DNA from: Nephrocerus scutellatus
Taxonomy: Eukaryota > Arthropoda > Insecta > Diptera > Pipunculidae
Length of the DNA: 64,000 nt
Reading direction: 5' to 3'
NCBI GenBank assembly: GCA_947095585.1
Contig: OX352765.1
Coordinates: 87,256,965-87,320,964 of the forward strand
The stretch's first letter is position 1, and each line of letters opens with the position of its first letter. Made by a program: the position numbers and the translations under genes. A model generated the notes under the pieces. That model saw only the letters and a program-made list of their open reading frames with translations, ran no database searches and was not told the origin of the DNA. Shown in pieces: positions 1-11,889 of this stretch.

Positions 1-1870
1 GCTCAGAATATATGAAAAAATAGTTCACCGGCGAAAGAAAGCAGCCTGGGAGAAGAATCTCGTCCGTGAACTGGAACAGTACAGAGAGCAAGGATCACAC
101 CTAGCGCGGAAGTGACGCAATATACACCGCGTTGCACATATTGCAAGGACAAAGAGGGTAATCTGATCGCCGATCTCAAAGGCATCTTAGAGCGAGGGAA
201 TAGTACTTTCATGAGTTGCTTAATGGCCAGCTAACTGAGGAATTGAAGGTTCCACCAACGACCGAAGACCACACTATGCTGTCACCACCATGCATAGACG
301 AAGTCAGCAGAGCGATGAATTGGCTCAAAAATAATAAGGCCCCGGGATCCGATGGTATCCCAGCAGAGCTGATTAAAATAGGAGGCCCCGCAATACACCA
401 AGCAATTCATGAACTAATAGTGTAATTATGAGAGGAAGAAGCGATGCCAGAAGTAGGCGAAGAAGCATCCCGTGTCCCATAAATAAAAAAGGAGATATCA
501 CAACATGCAGCAATCATCGTAGTATAACGTTGTTGAGCACCGCGTATAAGATTTTCTTCTCTATCCCTCAAGACAGTATAACCCCATACGTTAAAGTCAT
601 CATTGGTCCATACCAGTGTGGCTTTATCCCAGGCTTATCAATAACTGATCGAATTTACACCCTTACGCAAAAAAAAAACTAAAAAAAAAATATATATAGC
701 CATGGGAAAATTTGGAATCCCAAATTAGCTGACACGGTTATGTAGGTTGACCATGAGCAATGTTATAAGCAAAGTAAAAATATCCGGATCACTATCAAGC
801 CCATTCAACATCTATAAGGGGCTCAGACAAGGGGATGAACTGGCCTGTGTCCTCTTCAACCTGGCGTTGCAGAAAGTGATCCGAGACTCTGACGTAATGC
901 GAGAGGAACAATCTTCTATAAGTCTAGAAACACTAGATAGAGGTTTTCGCAGACGACATCGACATCGTTGGTGGAAACCAAAGGGCTGTACAGGAAGTTT
1001 TCATCACGATCGAGCGGGTGGCACGAAATTTGGGGCTGCGCATAAATGAGAGCAAAACAAAGTACATGGTGAACACGTCAGAGGCCGTCGAAGCCTACGA
1101 CGTGGCGTAGACCAGGACGCCCAGAGATTGGGAATGCCAAACTGGATGACATCGGTTCGAAGTCGGGACCGGTGGAGAGATTTTTTCTGGGATGCCAGGA
1201 CCAGACACCGATTGTAGAGCCAAATATAATGTTGACAGTACAAGGAGGGCAGTTCCAACATTGGTCCAACAATTAAGGCAGTGAAGCGGGAATTTGAAGT
1301 AGCACAATCCTTTTACTATATCGGGTCAATTGTCGTAGCCAATAATAACGGGTTACCATAAATACGAGCACGGTAGCTTGAAGCCAACTTAAGTTTGCCA
1401 AGACTCTTCAAATCTAGGAATTTAACCATAACATATAAAGTTCTGGTGTATAAGGCAATCGTAATACCAGTGCTTATATATAGGTGCTTAGCAACCTAAT
1501 CTCTTAGCCATCTTCAAGAGGAAAGTCTTATGGAGAATTGTTGCCCCGTGAGAAAGACCATGTAATGGCGATATCTACGAGTGCTATCACGGTTTTGACA
1601 ATTGATGGATATTAAGCTCGGTAGGTTTCGATAGGCAGAACACGAGCGAAGTGGATCGTGCTTGAAAAGTCCTTTGCGGTAGGTTTTATAGCACAGGACA
1701 GAGAGGCCGACCAATCCTATGCTGGAAGGATGGCGTAGACGAGAACGCACATAGTTTAGGAATGCCAAACATCATCAAATATGACATCAGCTCGAAATCG
1801 GAACCGGTAGTGTTGTTTTTTGCAGGAAGTCAGGGCCCAACACCCTTATAGAGTCAAATATCATAACGAA
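1..1870 (+). mobile_element. RTE-like LINE copy 1, decayed and rearranged
   Basis: This is a non-LTR retrotransposon relic that begins before the window. The translated pieces follow the order of a LINE reverse transcriptase: 216-425 has the NNKAPGSDGIPAELIK motif, 428-682 has NKKGD, ITLLSTAYKI and YQCGFIPG, and 747-900 has GLRQGDELACVLFNLAL. Stops and frameshifts separate the pieces, so no protein is made. A LINE 3' end (pattern GTAGAGCCAAATAT) occurs twice, near 1100-1225 and near 1735-1865, so the copy is rearranged or nested. The clade (RTE-like) is my reading of the motifs and was not tested phylogenetically. Confidence 0.8.
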
Positions 1871-1989
1871 TAGAATAAAAGTTAGAACTTAGAGGGTGGC
1901 AGTTACAATTTAGCCCGTTAGCATTCACAGTTAAAGTTACATCAACCAGACAAATGGAATATTTTTCCTCAATTAGTTTAACTTAAGAA

Positions 1990-2329
1990 TCACTCAAAAA
2001 AAAAAGGTGGCACTTATTACCTACAAGTCTAGCGGATAAGCCCGTTATCTTGTGTCCGAATTGAATTTCATATCGCCTTTATAAGCTACTATTAGGCAAC
2101 ATTCTACTCGTATCTATACGTTCGCAATAAAAAATTAAACCTTTATTGATTGAAAAGTCCAAAGTTTTTATAATCGCCAGTCGTGTTTGGGTAACGAAAA
2201 TCGTATTTAAGCGGAACAATTTTCCAATTTTAGCAACAGTTGCATTTTCATGTTGATTCAGTTTGATTAGTTGTACTAACTAGAGTGAACTTTAACGGGA
2301 AAAGTTGTTCTCCCCAACTGGCACACAAA
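1990..2329 (+). promoter_or_regulatory. Promoter and 5' leader of peritrophin gene 1
   Basis: A TATA-like TATTTAA lies at 2204-2210 and an initiator-like ACAGTTG starts with A at 2237-2238, about 34 bases downstream. The start codon is at 2330. The stretch aligns by eye with 14090-14372 upstream of gene 2 (shared ACCTGCAAGTCTAGC-type block, ATAACCGCCA-type block, and TGTTGATTCAGTTTGATTA), so promoter and leader were duplicated with the gene. The transcription start is inferred from spacing only. Confidence 0.6.
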
Positions 2330-4361
2330 ATGTCCGGTAAGTGAAATTAATGTTTGTAATTTTTTTAAAACGAGGGTGGTTCCTATACTATGGGGTTCCT
2401 AATTGGGTGCTGGTCATTAATCCTTTTAAGCCACTGCATTGTCTCAACAAAACTGAGATGTGTGCCATTAAAAACTGAATCTCTGTCCAACCTATAAGTT
2501 CTGCTAGAAATACAACCAACACATCCAAGTTTTTAATTAATTAATCAAGCGACCCTCCTGAGAGTTTATTTTCACAATTCTAAGGCTGTCTGATTTTTGT
2601 TTTGTTTTTTGAGATCTTCGGGATGTGAGAAGGTCAGCAGAAATCGCCGCTTAAGCCGGAGTCAGAAATCGCCGCTTACGCTGGTCCTTCGATGTTGTCC
2701 ATTAATCTGCGTTTCCCCTTCCTGGGAATGTACTCTTTGTACTAAGCGATTTAACGTTTGCTTTCATTAACTTCAGTAAGACTTCAGACCAAAGCAGTAT
2801 ATAGAGAACATGTGCTTCTCCAAAGCCATGACACTTTGGAAGCTCAAGCGTTGTTTTCGTGTCTGAAGTAAGCGAATGGAATGCTTTATGAAATTTCTTA
2901 TATATCTTTCCAAATTCCAATTTGCAAATTCCAAATTATTAATATGAATTTCTGTTTATTCTCTTTTTACTTTCAGTTAATATGAACCGAAAATACTTAT
3001 TGGGTGTATTCACCCTTATCGTGATGTGCCATATGTCGTTAGTGGCTAGTTTCAACCCTATCCAGATATGTGTTCTACTCAAAAATGGTGCTCAATTCGG
3101 AGACCCTGGTAGTTGTAACAACTATTACCAATGTACCAACGGTCAAGTAAATACGCTGCAATGCGTAACTGGCCAAGTTTTCAACAAGAATTTGCAGCAA
3201 TGTGTTCCACAGGACCAAGGAAATTGCAACATTCCAAATCCATGCGGCGATAAAACGACGCCGTTTGTTGCAAATCCTTACGCTTGTTGTTATTACTACT
3301 ATTGCGATGAAAATAGACAACCTTACAGTGCCGAATGCCAAAATAATTTAACATTTAATGAAGAGAGGCAAACGTGCGGTTATTCTGCATGTCAACAAAA
3401 TGACGTCCAAAATCCATGTACCGAGATATTTCAGGACAACGTGTCATTTGCAAGCCCAGCATCTTGCGACACGTATTTAACTTGTGCGAATGGTGTTTTA
3501 ACTTCACATACATGTGGCAACGGTCAGCACTTTGACACAATTTCTGGTAGCTGCATCGACGGCAGTCAAGTGAACTGCACTCAATTAAATGGAGATAATT
3601 CGATTGGCCTTGGAGGCCTGGAGGTGACTACACCTACTTCACCAACTGTTCCCACATTACCAACTGTTTCTGTACCTACTTTACCACCTATCCCCACATT
3701 ACCAACTGTTCCCACATTACCAACTGTTTCTGTACCTACTTTACCACCTATACCCACATTACCAACTGTTCCCACATTACCAACTGTTCCCACATTACCA
3801 ACTGTTTCTGTACCTACTTTACCACCTATTCCCACATTACCAACTGTTCCCACATTACCAACTGTTTCTGTACCTACTTTACCACCTATTCCCACATTAC
3901 CAACTGTTCCCACATTACCAACTGTTTCTGTACCTTCTTTACCACCTATTCCCACATTACCAACTGTTCCCACAGTACCAACTGTACCTACTTTACCAAC
4001 TGTTCCAACATTACCAACTGTTTCAGTTCCCACATTACCAACTGTTCCCATATTGCCAAATGTTACTGTACCTACTTTACCAACTGTTCCGACATTACCA
4101 ACTGTACCTGTTCCCTTATTACCAACTGTTCCCACATTGCCAACTGTTTCTGTACCTACATTACCAACTGTTCCCACATTACCAACTGTACCTACTTTAC
4201 CAACTATTCCCACATTGCCAACTGTTTCTGTACCTACTTTACCACCTGTTTCGGTTCCCACATTACCAACTGTTCCGACATTACCAACTGTTTCTGTTCC
4301 CACATTGCCAACTGTTCCCACATTACCAACTGTTTCCACATCTACTCGACGGGCTTTATGA
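2330..4361 (+). CDS. Peritrophin-like protein 1: signal peptide, three CBM14 domains, PTLPTV mucin tail
   Basis: Two exons, 2330-2336 and 2977-4361. The 7-base exon ATGTCCG ends at donor GTAAGTG; the acceptor is TTTCAG, and the joined start reads MSVNMNRKYLLGVFTL. The product is about 463 residues. Residues 1-24 are a hydrophobic signal peptide. Three six-cysteine CBM14 domains follow (about 31-82, 87-140 and 145-200), then a Thr/Pro/Val tail of PTLPTV and SVPTLPPI repeats from about residue 215. CBM14 domains bind chitin and Thr/Pro repeats are usually O-glycosylated, so a secreted chitin-lining mucin is likely. Unlike genes 2-4 it lacks domains 4 and 5. The stop at 4359 seems to follow a frameshift, because a tail like that of gene 2 continues in another frame. 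A polyadenylation signal lies at 4978-4983. Confidence 0.85.
2337..2976 (+). other. Intron 1 of peritrophin gene 1
   Basis: This GT-AG intron of 640 bases splits the codon after G (phase 1). It carries AT-rich sequence and a block around 2620-2710 (AGAAATCGCCGCTTA, present twice) that resembles 15140-15180 in the intron of gene 2. No transposon is recognisable, so it probably represents the ancestral intron state. Confidence 0.75.
3631..4345 (+). repeat. Coding minisatellite, 18-bp and 60-bp periods
   Basis: The DNA repeats an 18-base module coding PTLPTV. Over 3660-3960 it forms a larger period of 60 bases (20 residues ending SVPTLPPI) that is almost identical from unit to unit. Such arrays change length easily by slippage or unequal exchange. 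Both the opposite strand and the other forward frames also stay open here, which is an artefact of the period. Confidence 0.9.
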
Positions 4362-5040
4362 AATTCTACCGATACCGATTACATCTGAAAAACCAACAAC
4401 AACTGACACAACGAAAACTACTCTTCTCTCCGAAATATGTTATCAATTGACCTATTGCTATGCGAGGGTTGTATCTTGTAACCCTTTTGAATCCAATAGC
4501 ATGCGAAATAACAAAATATTTCGTACTATGGTACTACTACTATAAGCACACAGGCACACATAAAAATTCTAATCATTTTTTTAAATTTAATCCAATCAAA
4601 CAAGGTTTAAATTTCCAAATAATGTAACACCTATTTCCAAGTATAGTTTCACCCTATTTCGGACATGCCATTTATTTACGTACGCTGCGACAGTGAGACT
4701 TGCAGGAGCTCAATAATATAAAACAGCTAATCAAAAATAAATTTAAGTCAAATGTAGATTTTTGTTTAACAAAAAACAACAAATAAATGAATACATTGTA
4801 AAATTATAGAGAAATATGAATAACTGTCTAAGTAAACTGCAATTGTGATTAGAAACAGCAATCTTATCCAAAGTCACAGCATGTCAGGAATAGTTTTAAC
4901 TGAATTATGAATTTTTGTAGAAATCTTGTTAATTATATTTGGTATGTGTGTACTTCAAAAACCAAGACAACATTTATAATAAATAAATTTTAATTCTTTG
5001 CATTGTTATTGCTATTTGTGTTTTTATTTTTTAATAATTT
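4362..5040 (+). other. 3' flank of gene 1 with frame-shifted tail remnant
   Basis: Bases 4382-4480, in the frame one base off that of the gene, encode TTDTTKTTLLSEICYQLTYC. Gene 2 ends with a closely similar tail (DKTKTTLSPDVCYQLCNCYA). The rest is AT-rich 3' untranslated sequence with AATAAA at 4978-4983. The block TTTTAATTCTTTGCATTG at about 4988 is also found after gene 2 near 18020, so the 3' flank was duplicated too. Confidence 0.7.
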
Positions 5041-5339
5041 CGGTTACAAAACTATTCATGAAAACGCCGCTCGCCTGAAAATTTGAATTCGGTCAACTTG
5101 GCGATGGCGGCACGCAACCTATGAACCAAGAAAAGTGAGTCAGGAAGTTCGGTAAGAAGATGAAAAGAAAGTCGGTCAGCTAGGCGATACTTAACCTAAG
5201 AATTAAGTTAGATCAATTGATCAGATCTGTGGTACTAAAACCAAGAACCAAGAAAAGTACGTAGGTCATTTATTGTCCTGTCAGTGGTACGTTTGTCAGC
5301 AGAAGCGGCGAAAACAAGAGGAACCCAAGTGGAATATCT
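5041..5339. other. Unassigned spacer
   Basis: No domain or clear repeat is recognised. The motif GAACCAAGAAAAGT occurs twice (near 5120 and 5245), suggesting an old local duplication or a decayed element next to the LINE pieces that follow. Confidence 0.3.
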
Positions 5340-6045
5340 ACCGACCTACCAGCGTATTGGAAAGAATTTCAAAATAAGTAGCTATAAATTTGAGGTACTT
5401 AGTGACTGTGTCTACCTTGGCTCCTCTATAATCTAGAACCAATTTTACGAAACAAACTAAGAGTTACCCTTGCCAATCAGTTTTTTATGAGTGGGGAGAA
5501 CAAGTGAGCAAATAAAGACCTCAATGGTACTGTTAAGGAATACCTTATTCTTTCTATATCGGCTCTATGTCACAAAAGCATGTGTTACATCGAATGCGGA
5601 TATAAATATCTGTTGAGGTTAAACTTTTGAATAAGCCAATGAAAGTGTAAGTACGTCTTTATTCGGCGACGATAAGAATAGAAAGGAAAGGAAGATATAT
5701 CTTTATAAGTTGCCGTTTTTCGTGATTGACAGAACAAATGCTAATAACTAACAATATACCTGTTTGTTTTTTCTATAGATATTCCGTCCCGTTTGCATTG
5801 ATGGATACAATTTGAAGTAGGAGCGATTCTACGGCGTACAGTGATATTGATTTAGTCAAGAAACGGCAGATTCGTTTAAAATATGTAGAACATGTAGAGC
5901 GACTATAAGCTAACTACCAATTTAGATTCAATCGAAACACCTCAACAGTGCGAATAAATCATTCAATGTCGCTAACGGTCTGCCACAGGGTGCAGTAATA
6001 GCGCCCAACTTTTTCAACACATATATTTCTCAAGTACTTAGAGAT
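5340..6045 (+). mobile_element. Decayed LINE reverse-transcriptase fragments
   Basis: A piece at about 5350-5440 reads as the C-terminal LINE motif SDCVYLGSSI. The region 5930-6040 contains NGLPQGAVIAPNFFNTYIS, the QG(A/S)V motif preceding the catalytic loop of LINE reverse transcriptases. The order is scrambled and stops are frequent. It is a dead mosaic of at least one element. Confidence 0.6.
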
Positions 6046-8460
6046 ATGGATGCGTGTCTTGCTTATTCCAGCGATATTGTATGTAGACTATATGCAAATT
6101 TAATAGATTCAAAGAATGCTGCAAAGCAAATTCGCTTATCAAACCCAAGTACAGTACAACCATTGTTCCACCGCGGAATTTGGCTCAAAGTCAAAGCGCG
6201 TGAGCATGACATTAACTACTGCTTTATATACAAAAGCCCTAACTTAAACAGTGTCTCAATTTGCAGTGAGTTAGATGCACTGTCTTACTCTGTAGCTAGA
6301 ATTCTATTGCTTGATTGATTATCTGAAATCGTCATTGCGGGTGATTTTAATATAGATAATTCTAGTTGGCTTTGCCTTTTAGGCTTAACAACACCGAAAG
6401 GAAGGGACGTTAAGTTATTTGCTGATTGGATTCACTCAGCTTGTGAATGAGCCCACTCGAATTCCAGACATTGTAACGCTAACACCTTTGACTTGTTTCT
6501 AACATCTCATCCTTACAATAACACCATCAGTGTATTATCACCTATAGGCTCTTCAGACCATTGTATGGTATGAGTTAATTTCTCGTTGTCGAACCACGCA
6601 GTTAAAGAGAAAACTCCTAAAAGAAAAGTATGGCTACACGAGAAAGGCGACGGGGTTAGCCTCAATAATTTCTTAAAGAGCATTAACTGGCCACTTAATG
6701 CCAATAGTGGTGTGGATGCCATTTCTGATACGATCGCTAACATAATCCACGCAGTTATAAAAAAGTTTATCCCGTTCAGGACAAAGTGTATCAAACCAAA
6801 GGAAAATGCTTGGTATGATTTATGCTGCAAAGAGGCTACTAGGAACCGTGAGGTATGCTGTGGAAAACCGAACCAAATTCAGACGAGCCAGCCTACCTTA
6901 GACGAGTCTTATTTGACTATGAACAAAAAAATACTTCAATATCCCAAAGGAAGTAAAAATTTTTGGTCATTCGTGGCTCGAATAAAAAATACTGCTTTGT
7001 CTTCAATTCGAACGCTCATTCACAATGACAATCCAACTGTCAGCTCTACAGACAAGTCCAATCTGCTTGCTTCATATTTCGCAGCTAGATCCACGGTGCC
7101 AGATAGCACTTTGTCACCGTCTGTACTTGCAAGAGTCGAATCCTCAAGTGGCTAGAGCATTAAATGATCTCAACATTCATAAATCTGCTGAGCCTGATGG
7201 TATTCCCGCTATAGTTTTGAAGAGGTGTTTTTCAACGTTGGTATTGCGAATACACAGGCTTTTCCACTTTTCTTGTTCTTCTGGAGTCGTCTCAATGAAT
7301 TGGAAAACAGCCTTTATCCAATCTGTTCCTAAAAAGGGGGACCCGTCATCTCTTTCCTCTTACCGACCCATTGTGCTAACATCAAAGTCATGAAAACGCT
7401 GATCGATCGTAAGCTTATGCAATACCTTGAATATCGTGATATACTTAGCAACCAACAGTACGGTTAACGTGACCTAATGGCTTATCTCACTGAAAAGTGG
7501 AACCAGTCTATTCACCAATTCGGTGAAAGTAAAGTTGTTGCCCTCGATATTTCCAAGGCATTTGACAGAGACTGGCATCAAGCTCTTTTGTCGAAAATTT
7601 ATGCCTATGGAATTAAGAACGCTCTCCTCGATTGGACTAGTAACTACCGCTCTGACCGTTAAATTCAGGTCTTATTGGACGGTTTCAAATCCAATGTTTA
7701 CCGCATGAACGCCGGTATTCCCCAAGGCTCTCCGATACTCTTTCTGATTTTCATTTATGATCCCCTATCTGCCACTTCTTATCCAAACCATTCTTTCGCT
7801 GACGACAGCACTTTTAGCTTTTCATATGATTTTACGCTTTCTGCACGCCCCTCTATATCACAAGTGGAACTTGAACAACAACGTACGTTAAATACGGTTA
7901 ATTCTCTCATTGACATAATAACAAGGTGGTTACTACATTATAGAGTTGAATTTAACGCTTCTAAAACGCAACGCCAAGTCGTACAAGTGTAATTTAAACC
8001 ACCAATCTTTATCCATGAATGGATCTTACATCAAAGAAACTGAAAAACTAACAATTCTCGGTATGTGTATAAACAACATGCTTCGTTGGAACGACCACAT
8101 ATTTTGCTATCGCCAAGAATGTTGCGAGATATTTAGGTTTCCTGAAACAGTGTAAGATGTACTTAACTCCTTCAGATCTGGCTAATATTTACAAGTCATA
8201 TATTCGTATTATCTGGGCAGGTGCCCCCAAGACCACATTGCATCTACTACAAAGAATTCAGAATACCTGTGCCTCAACCTACTTTAGCCGCACTATAGTT
8301 ATATGGAATGCATTGCCCGATTCTTTGTTTCCGCATTTGTATGATCTGCAGACACACGTGCATAGACATCTCATCATTTCCTCTGCCTAATTTCCTAACG
8401 CTATTCTAAGCATAATAAGGGTGCAGCAAATCCCTTTAGCGTGTGTACATTATACCCTGC
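6046..8460 (+). mobile_element. Jockey-like LINE copy 1, endonuclease plus reverse transcriptase, decayed
   Basis: The pieces run colinearly. The endonuclease part is at 6046-6590, with AGDFN near 6345, FDLFLTSHP near 6490 and SPIGSSDHC near 6540. A linker follows at 6586-7155. The reverse transcriptase covers 7150-8000: AEPDGIPAIVLK, PKKGDPSSLSSYRPI, VVALDISKAFD, GIPQGSP and HSFADDSTFS. The C-terminal part is at 8010-8390. FADD carries the catalytic aspartates. At least six frameshifts or stops break it. The 3' tail (GCATAATAAGGGTGC near 8412) recurs at 51750 and, more weakly, at 46550. Confidence 0.8.
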
Positions 8461-8489
8461 AACAAAATAGCAACGATTCCTAATAATAT

Positions 8490-9540
8490 GCTCAGTGATA
8501 GATCGTTTCAAGTCTTTGTCGATGATGCAAAGAGCTAACCAAGAAAACTCAACAACGGCCTACTCCAGGGATCAGTGTTAATAAATAATAATATTCGGCG
8601 CGACAGACCATTGCAGTCCAAGGCCTAACTTCTATCCACCATTTGTGCTGCGCAAGTTAATTTTTGGACACAAATGGAAGGGACCTACAATTTAAGGCCA
8701 GATCCGAACGGGGAATTGAGAAGCTTTCCGTGACAAGGTATTACTCTCGAAACGTTTGTCACCCAGTCACGCGAAAACAAAATTTAAGTTAGATTCAACA
8801 GCGTGTATCGGAGTCACTCTGGACCGAACGTTGTCATTTAAGGAGCACCCTACAAAGTCTGCAGCAAAGCTAAAAACTCACAATAACATCATCCAGAATT
8901 TAGCGTCAACAACATGGGGAGCACCTGCAAAGGCACTCCGCTTCGCCAGTCTGGGCTTGGTCTTCTCCACTGCTGAATACTATACTATACAATAGTGCTT
9001 ACACAAGTAAAATAGACTTTCAAGTAAATTCTTTCAATGCGCAGTGCGTAATCTCAGGTACAATCAGCTCAACACCAACCCGATTTCTCCCCGTAATAAG
9101 CTATAGGTACATATACAGCCAGCAAAGCTAAGACGCCAAAATACTCTTCTACGGGAATATGAGAAAATCAATGCCCCATTTATGAAGATATCGAACGTAG
9201 CGCCCTTCCCGCCTTAAATCTCGACGCCCACCTCTTAAACTAGCCCAAGAACTAAAGATTACGAACTTTGAGGCAATGGAGTACTGAAAGTACGTGATGG
9301 ATTCCAGTTCTAGTAACGACTTGTTTCATATCGAAGACCCGACAACTTTGCCTGCTGGTCACGACCTCCCTAGGAAAATTTGGGTTATCCTGAACCGAGT
9401 GCGAGCAAACAACGCAAGATATGCCGCAACACTCTATAATTAGGGAGCAACTGAAACACAATTTTGTGACTATGGTAACTATGTGCAGAACATCGAACAC
9501 GTGACTACCGAGTGCGCTCTTAGAATGTACCATGGTGATC
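8490..9540 (+). mobile_element. Second LINE (jockey-like), C-terminal half, split by a SINE
   Basis: A short RT piece near 8500-8580 ends in NNGLLQGSVL. The element resumes at about 8785 with ACIGVTLDRTLSFKEH, then AEYYTIQ, and continues to a Cys/His-type terminal region near 9540. The two parts flank the reverse-oriented SINE at 8595-8775, so the SINE landed in this LINE. Stops throughout show that it is inactive. Confidence 0.65.
8595..8775 (-). mobile_element. tRNA-derived SINE copy A, 5'-truncated
   Basis: On the minus strand this matches the body and tail of the SINE at 54142-54446: AACTTGTCACGGAAAGCTTC-like core, CGGATC(C/T)GGCCTTAAATTGTAGGTCC-like block, and an end in CGCCGAATATTATTA. 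The tRNA-like head is missing, as expected for 5' truncation on insertion. Confidence 0.75.
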
Positions 9541-10300
9541 CGACCTTTTTTTTAAATTATCTTGGCTACAAAATTCTTGATATTCAATTATAGAATCTAC
9601 ATTGTGCAACATTATTATAATAATTGTTATTGTCTGTGTTACATTTGTAAATGTTAAATGTATATTTCTTCGCCATACGCTAAAGAAAACCACCGAACCA
9701 ATCAACCATAACATTTTCAAATAAAATAAAAACTCTATTAGCAACAATTTGTTTTTGCTTAAAACCAGGCCACTCAAACTGTCATATAATGTTTTTTAAG
9801 ATTATTTTGAATTTATTAAATAGTCGACATTAATTGCACTACAATTAAGGTTTCTGTGGCATGTGCTGTTTCCTGATAAGATGGCAATTTGCAGTGACCT
9901 ATTTAAGTTCTGTTTTCGTACTCACATTTGATTATTTATTGCCGAAACAAAATTTATGGCCAAAATGAATTGTTACCGATAAAAGTATTCGTAAAAAAAA
10001 CTACAAAATGTACTCTACTCTTTGCAGATATCGCCGTATTATTGTGTGATAAATACAAATGCACACTCAATGAGTAGTTGGCAATTAGGACGATTTCAAA
10101 GAAAGATCTTAAAAGACAAATAACGCGTCTAAAAGCGCATGAGTTATCTCCTGCCGGGTTGTCTTCAGGATGATCAGTAGATGTAATTTCCTGAAATGAA
10201 AAATGAAACTGACAGGAATGTTTTAACTGCGAAAAGCAAATCAAACGTAGGATTCTTCGCTCCTTATTTTTATGAAATTCTTTATATTAACTATATATTA
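9541..10300. other. AT-rich spacer
   Basis: No CBM14 motif, long ORF or clear repeat is seen. A piece near 9925 (TTGATTATTTATTGCCGAA) loosely resembles sequence just upstream of the gene 4 TATA box, but no start exon follows it. Confidence 0.3.
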
Positions 10301-10480
10301 ATTATGAAGGCCAAGTTTTGTGATCAATTTTTAATCCACTTCCTAAAATCTGCTCACATATGTATCTCCGGTGAAAACACTTTCTATAAAATTTTGAAGT
10401 GTTTGGCCCGAGGGTCGAGGGTTCTCAATATACATTTTTTCAACATTTAACCCATTTCTACTATAGAATTTACGAAATAA
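10300..10480 (+). repeat. Dispersed repeat family R, copy 1
   Basis: Contains TTTTGTGATCAATTTTTAA, a CACTTCC block, ATGTATCTCCGGTGAAAAC and TATAAAATTTTGAAGTG in the same order as 54590-54700 (+) and as the reverse complement of 53000-53110. No coding capacity is seen. Its class is unknown. Confidence 0.55.
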
Positions 10481-10564
10481 TTAACCTTTTTGGGTTGTTT
10501 TTTCATTTTTTTGGTAACGGATATCTTAATTGAACCGAGAAGTGAGTAAGCCGAGAACTTAATT

Positions 10565-11868
10565 CGAAGAGACACTTGGGAAATGACTCTCGAAAACATA
10601 GATCACAATACCAATCGTAATTACGGTGGTAAAGGAACTAATAAAGCCGCAAAAGAAACACAACAACGGGATCCACAATAACAAACGCTGGGGAAATAAC
10701 TCTCGAAAACTTAGATCAGAGTACTGATCGTAATTACTCTGGTAAAGGAACTAATAAAGCCGCAAAAGAAAAACAGAGCAACGGGATCCACAATAACACA
10801 CGCTGGGGAAATAACTCTCGAAAACTTAGATCAGCGTACTGATCGTAATTACGCTGGTAAAGGAACTAATAAAGCCGCAAAAGAAATACAGCAACGGGAT
10901 CCACAATAACACACGCTGGGGAAATAACTCTCGAAGCTTAGATCAGAGTACTGATCGTAATTACGCTGGTAAAGGAACTAATAAAGCCGCAAAAGAAATA
11001 CAGCAACGAGATCCACAATAACACACGCTGGGGAAATGACTCTCAAAAGCTTAGATCACAATACTGATCGTAAATAGGGCGGTAAAGGAACTAATAAAGC
11101 CGCAAAAGAAACACAGTATCGGGATCCACAATAACACACGCTGGGGAAATAACTCTCGAAAACTTAGATCAGCGTGCTCATCGTAATTAGGGTGGTAAAG
11201 GAACTAATAAGGCGCAAAAGAATTACAGCAACGGGATCCACAATAACACACGCTGGGGAAATAACTCTCGAAAACTTAGATCAGAGTACTGATCGTAATT
11301 ACTCTGGTAAAGGAACTAATAAAGCCGCAAAAGAAAAACAGAGCAACGGGATCCACAATAACACACGCTGGGGAAATAACTCTCGAAAGCTTAGATCAGA
11401 GTACTGATCGTAATTACGCTGGTAAAGGAACTAATAAAGCCGCAAAAGAAATATAGCAACGAGATCCACAATAACACACGCTGGGGAAATGACTCTCAAA
11501 AGCTTAGATCACAATACTGATCGTAATTAGGGCGGTAAAGGAACTAATAAAGCCGCAAAAGAAACACAGTATCGGGATCCACAATAACACACGCTGGGGA
11601 AATAACTCTCGAAAACTTAGATCAGCGTACTGATCGTAATTACGCTGGTAAAGGAACTAATAAAGCCGCAAAAGAAATACAGCAACGGGATCCACAATAA
11701 CACACGCTGGGGAAATAACTCTCGAAAACATAGATCAGAGAACTGATCGTAATTACGCTGGTAAAGGAACTAATAAAGCCGCAAAATAAATACAGCAACG
11801 AGATCCACAATAACACACGCTGGGGAAATGACTCTCGAAGCTTAGATCACAATACTAATTGTAATCTC
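10565..11868 (+). repeat. Satellite array, about 113-bp unit, about 11.5 copies
   Basis: The unit contains GGTAAAGGAACTAATAAAGC, GGGATCCACAATAACACACG and CTCGAAAACTTAGATCAG and recurs every 112-115 bases. Each unit carries a small dyad (GATCAG, 4 bases, CTGATC). Variants occur in a partly repeating order, which points to a higher-order unit of four to five monomers. No ORF is conserved between units, and nothing resembles a CRISPR array: there are no unique spacers. Confidence 0.92.
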
Positions 11869-11889
11869 TAATCTCTGACTGATGGAAGT

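Noticed and set aside
3581..4339. Long minus-strand ORF of Gly/Thr/Val repeats opposite gene 1
   Set aside because: It exists only because the 18-base repeat leaves all frames open; no signal peptide or splice context.
4060..4545. Leu/Tyr-rich ORF overlapping gene 1
   Set aside because: Out-of-frame reading of the repeat; only its last part is meaningful, as the displaced tail.
10565..11868. CRISPR-like regular array
   Set aside because: Unit is about 113 bp with no unique spacers, in eukaryotic DNA; it is a satellite.
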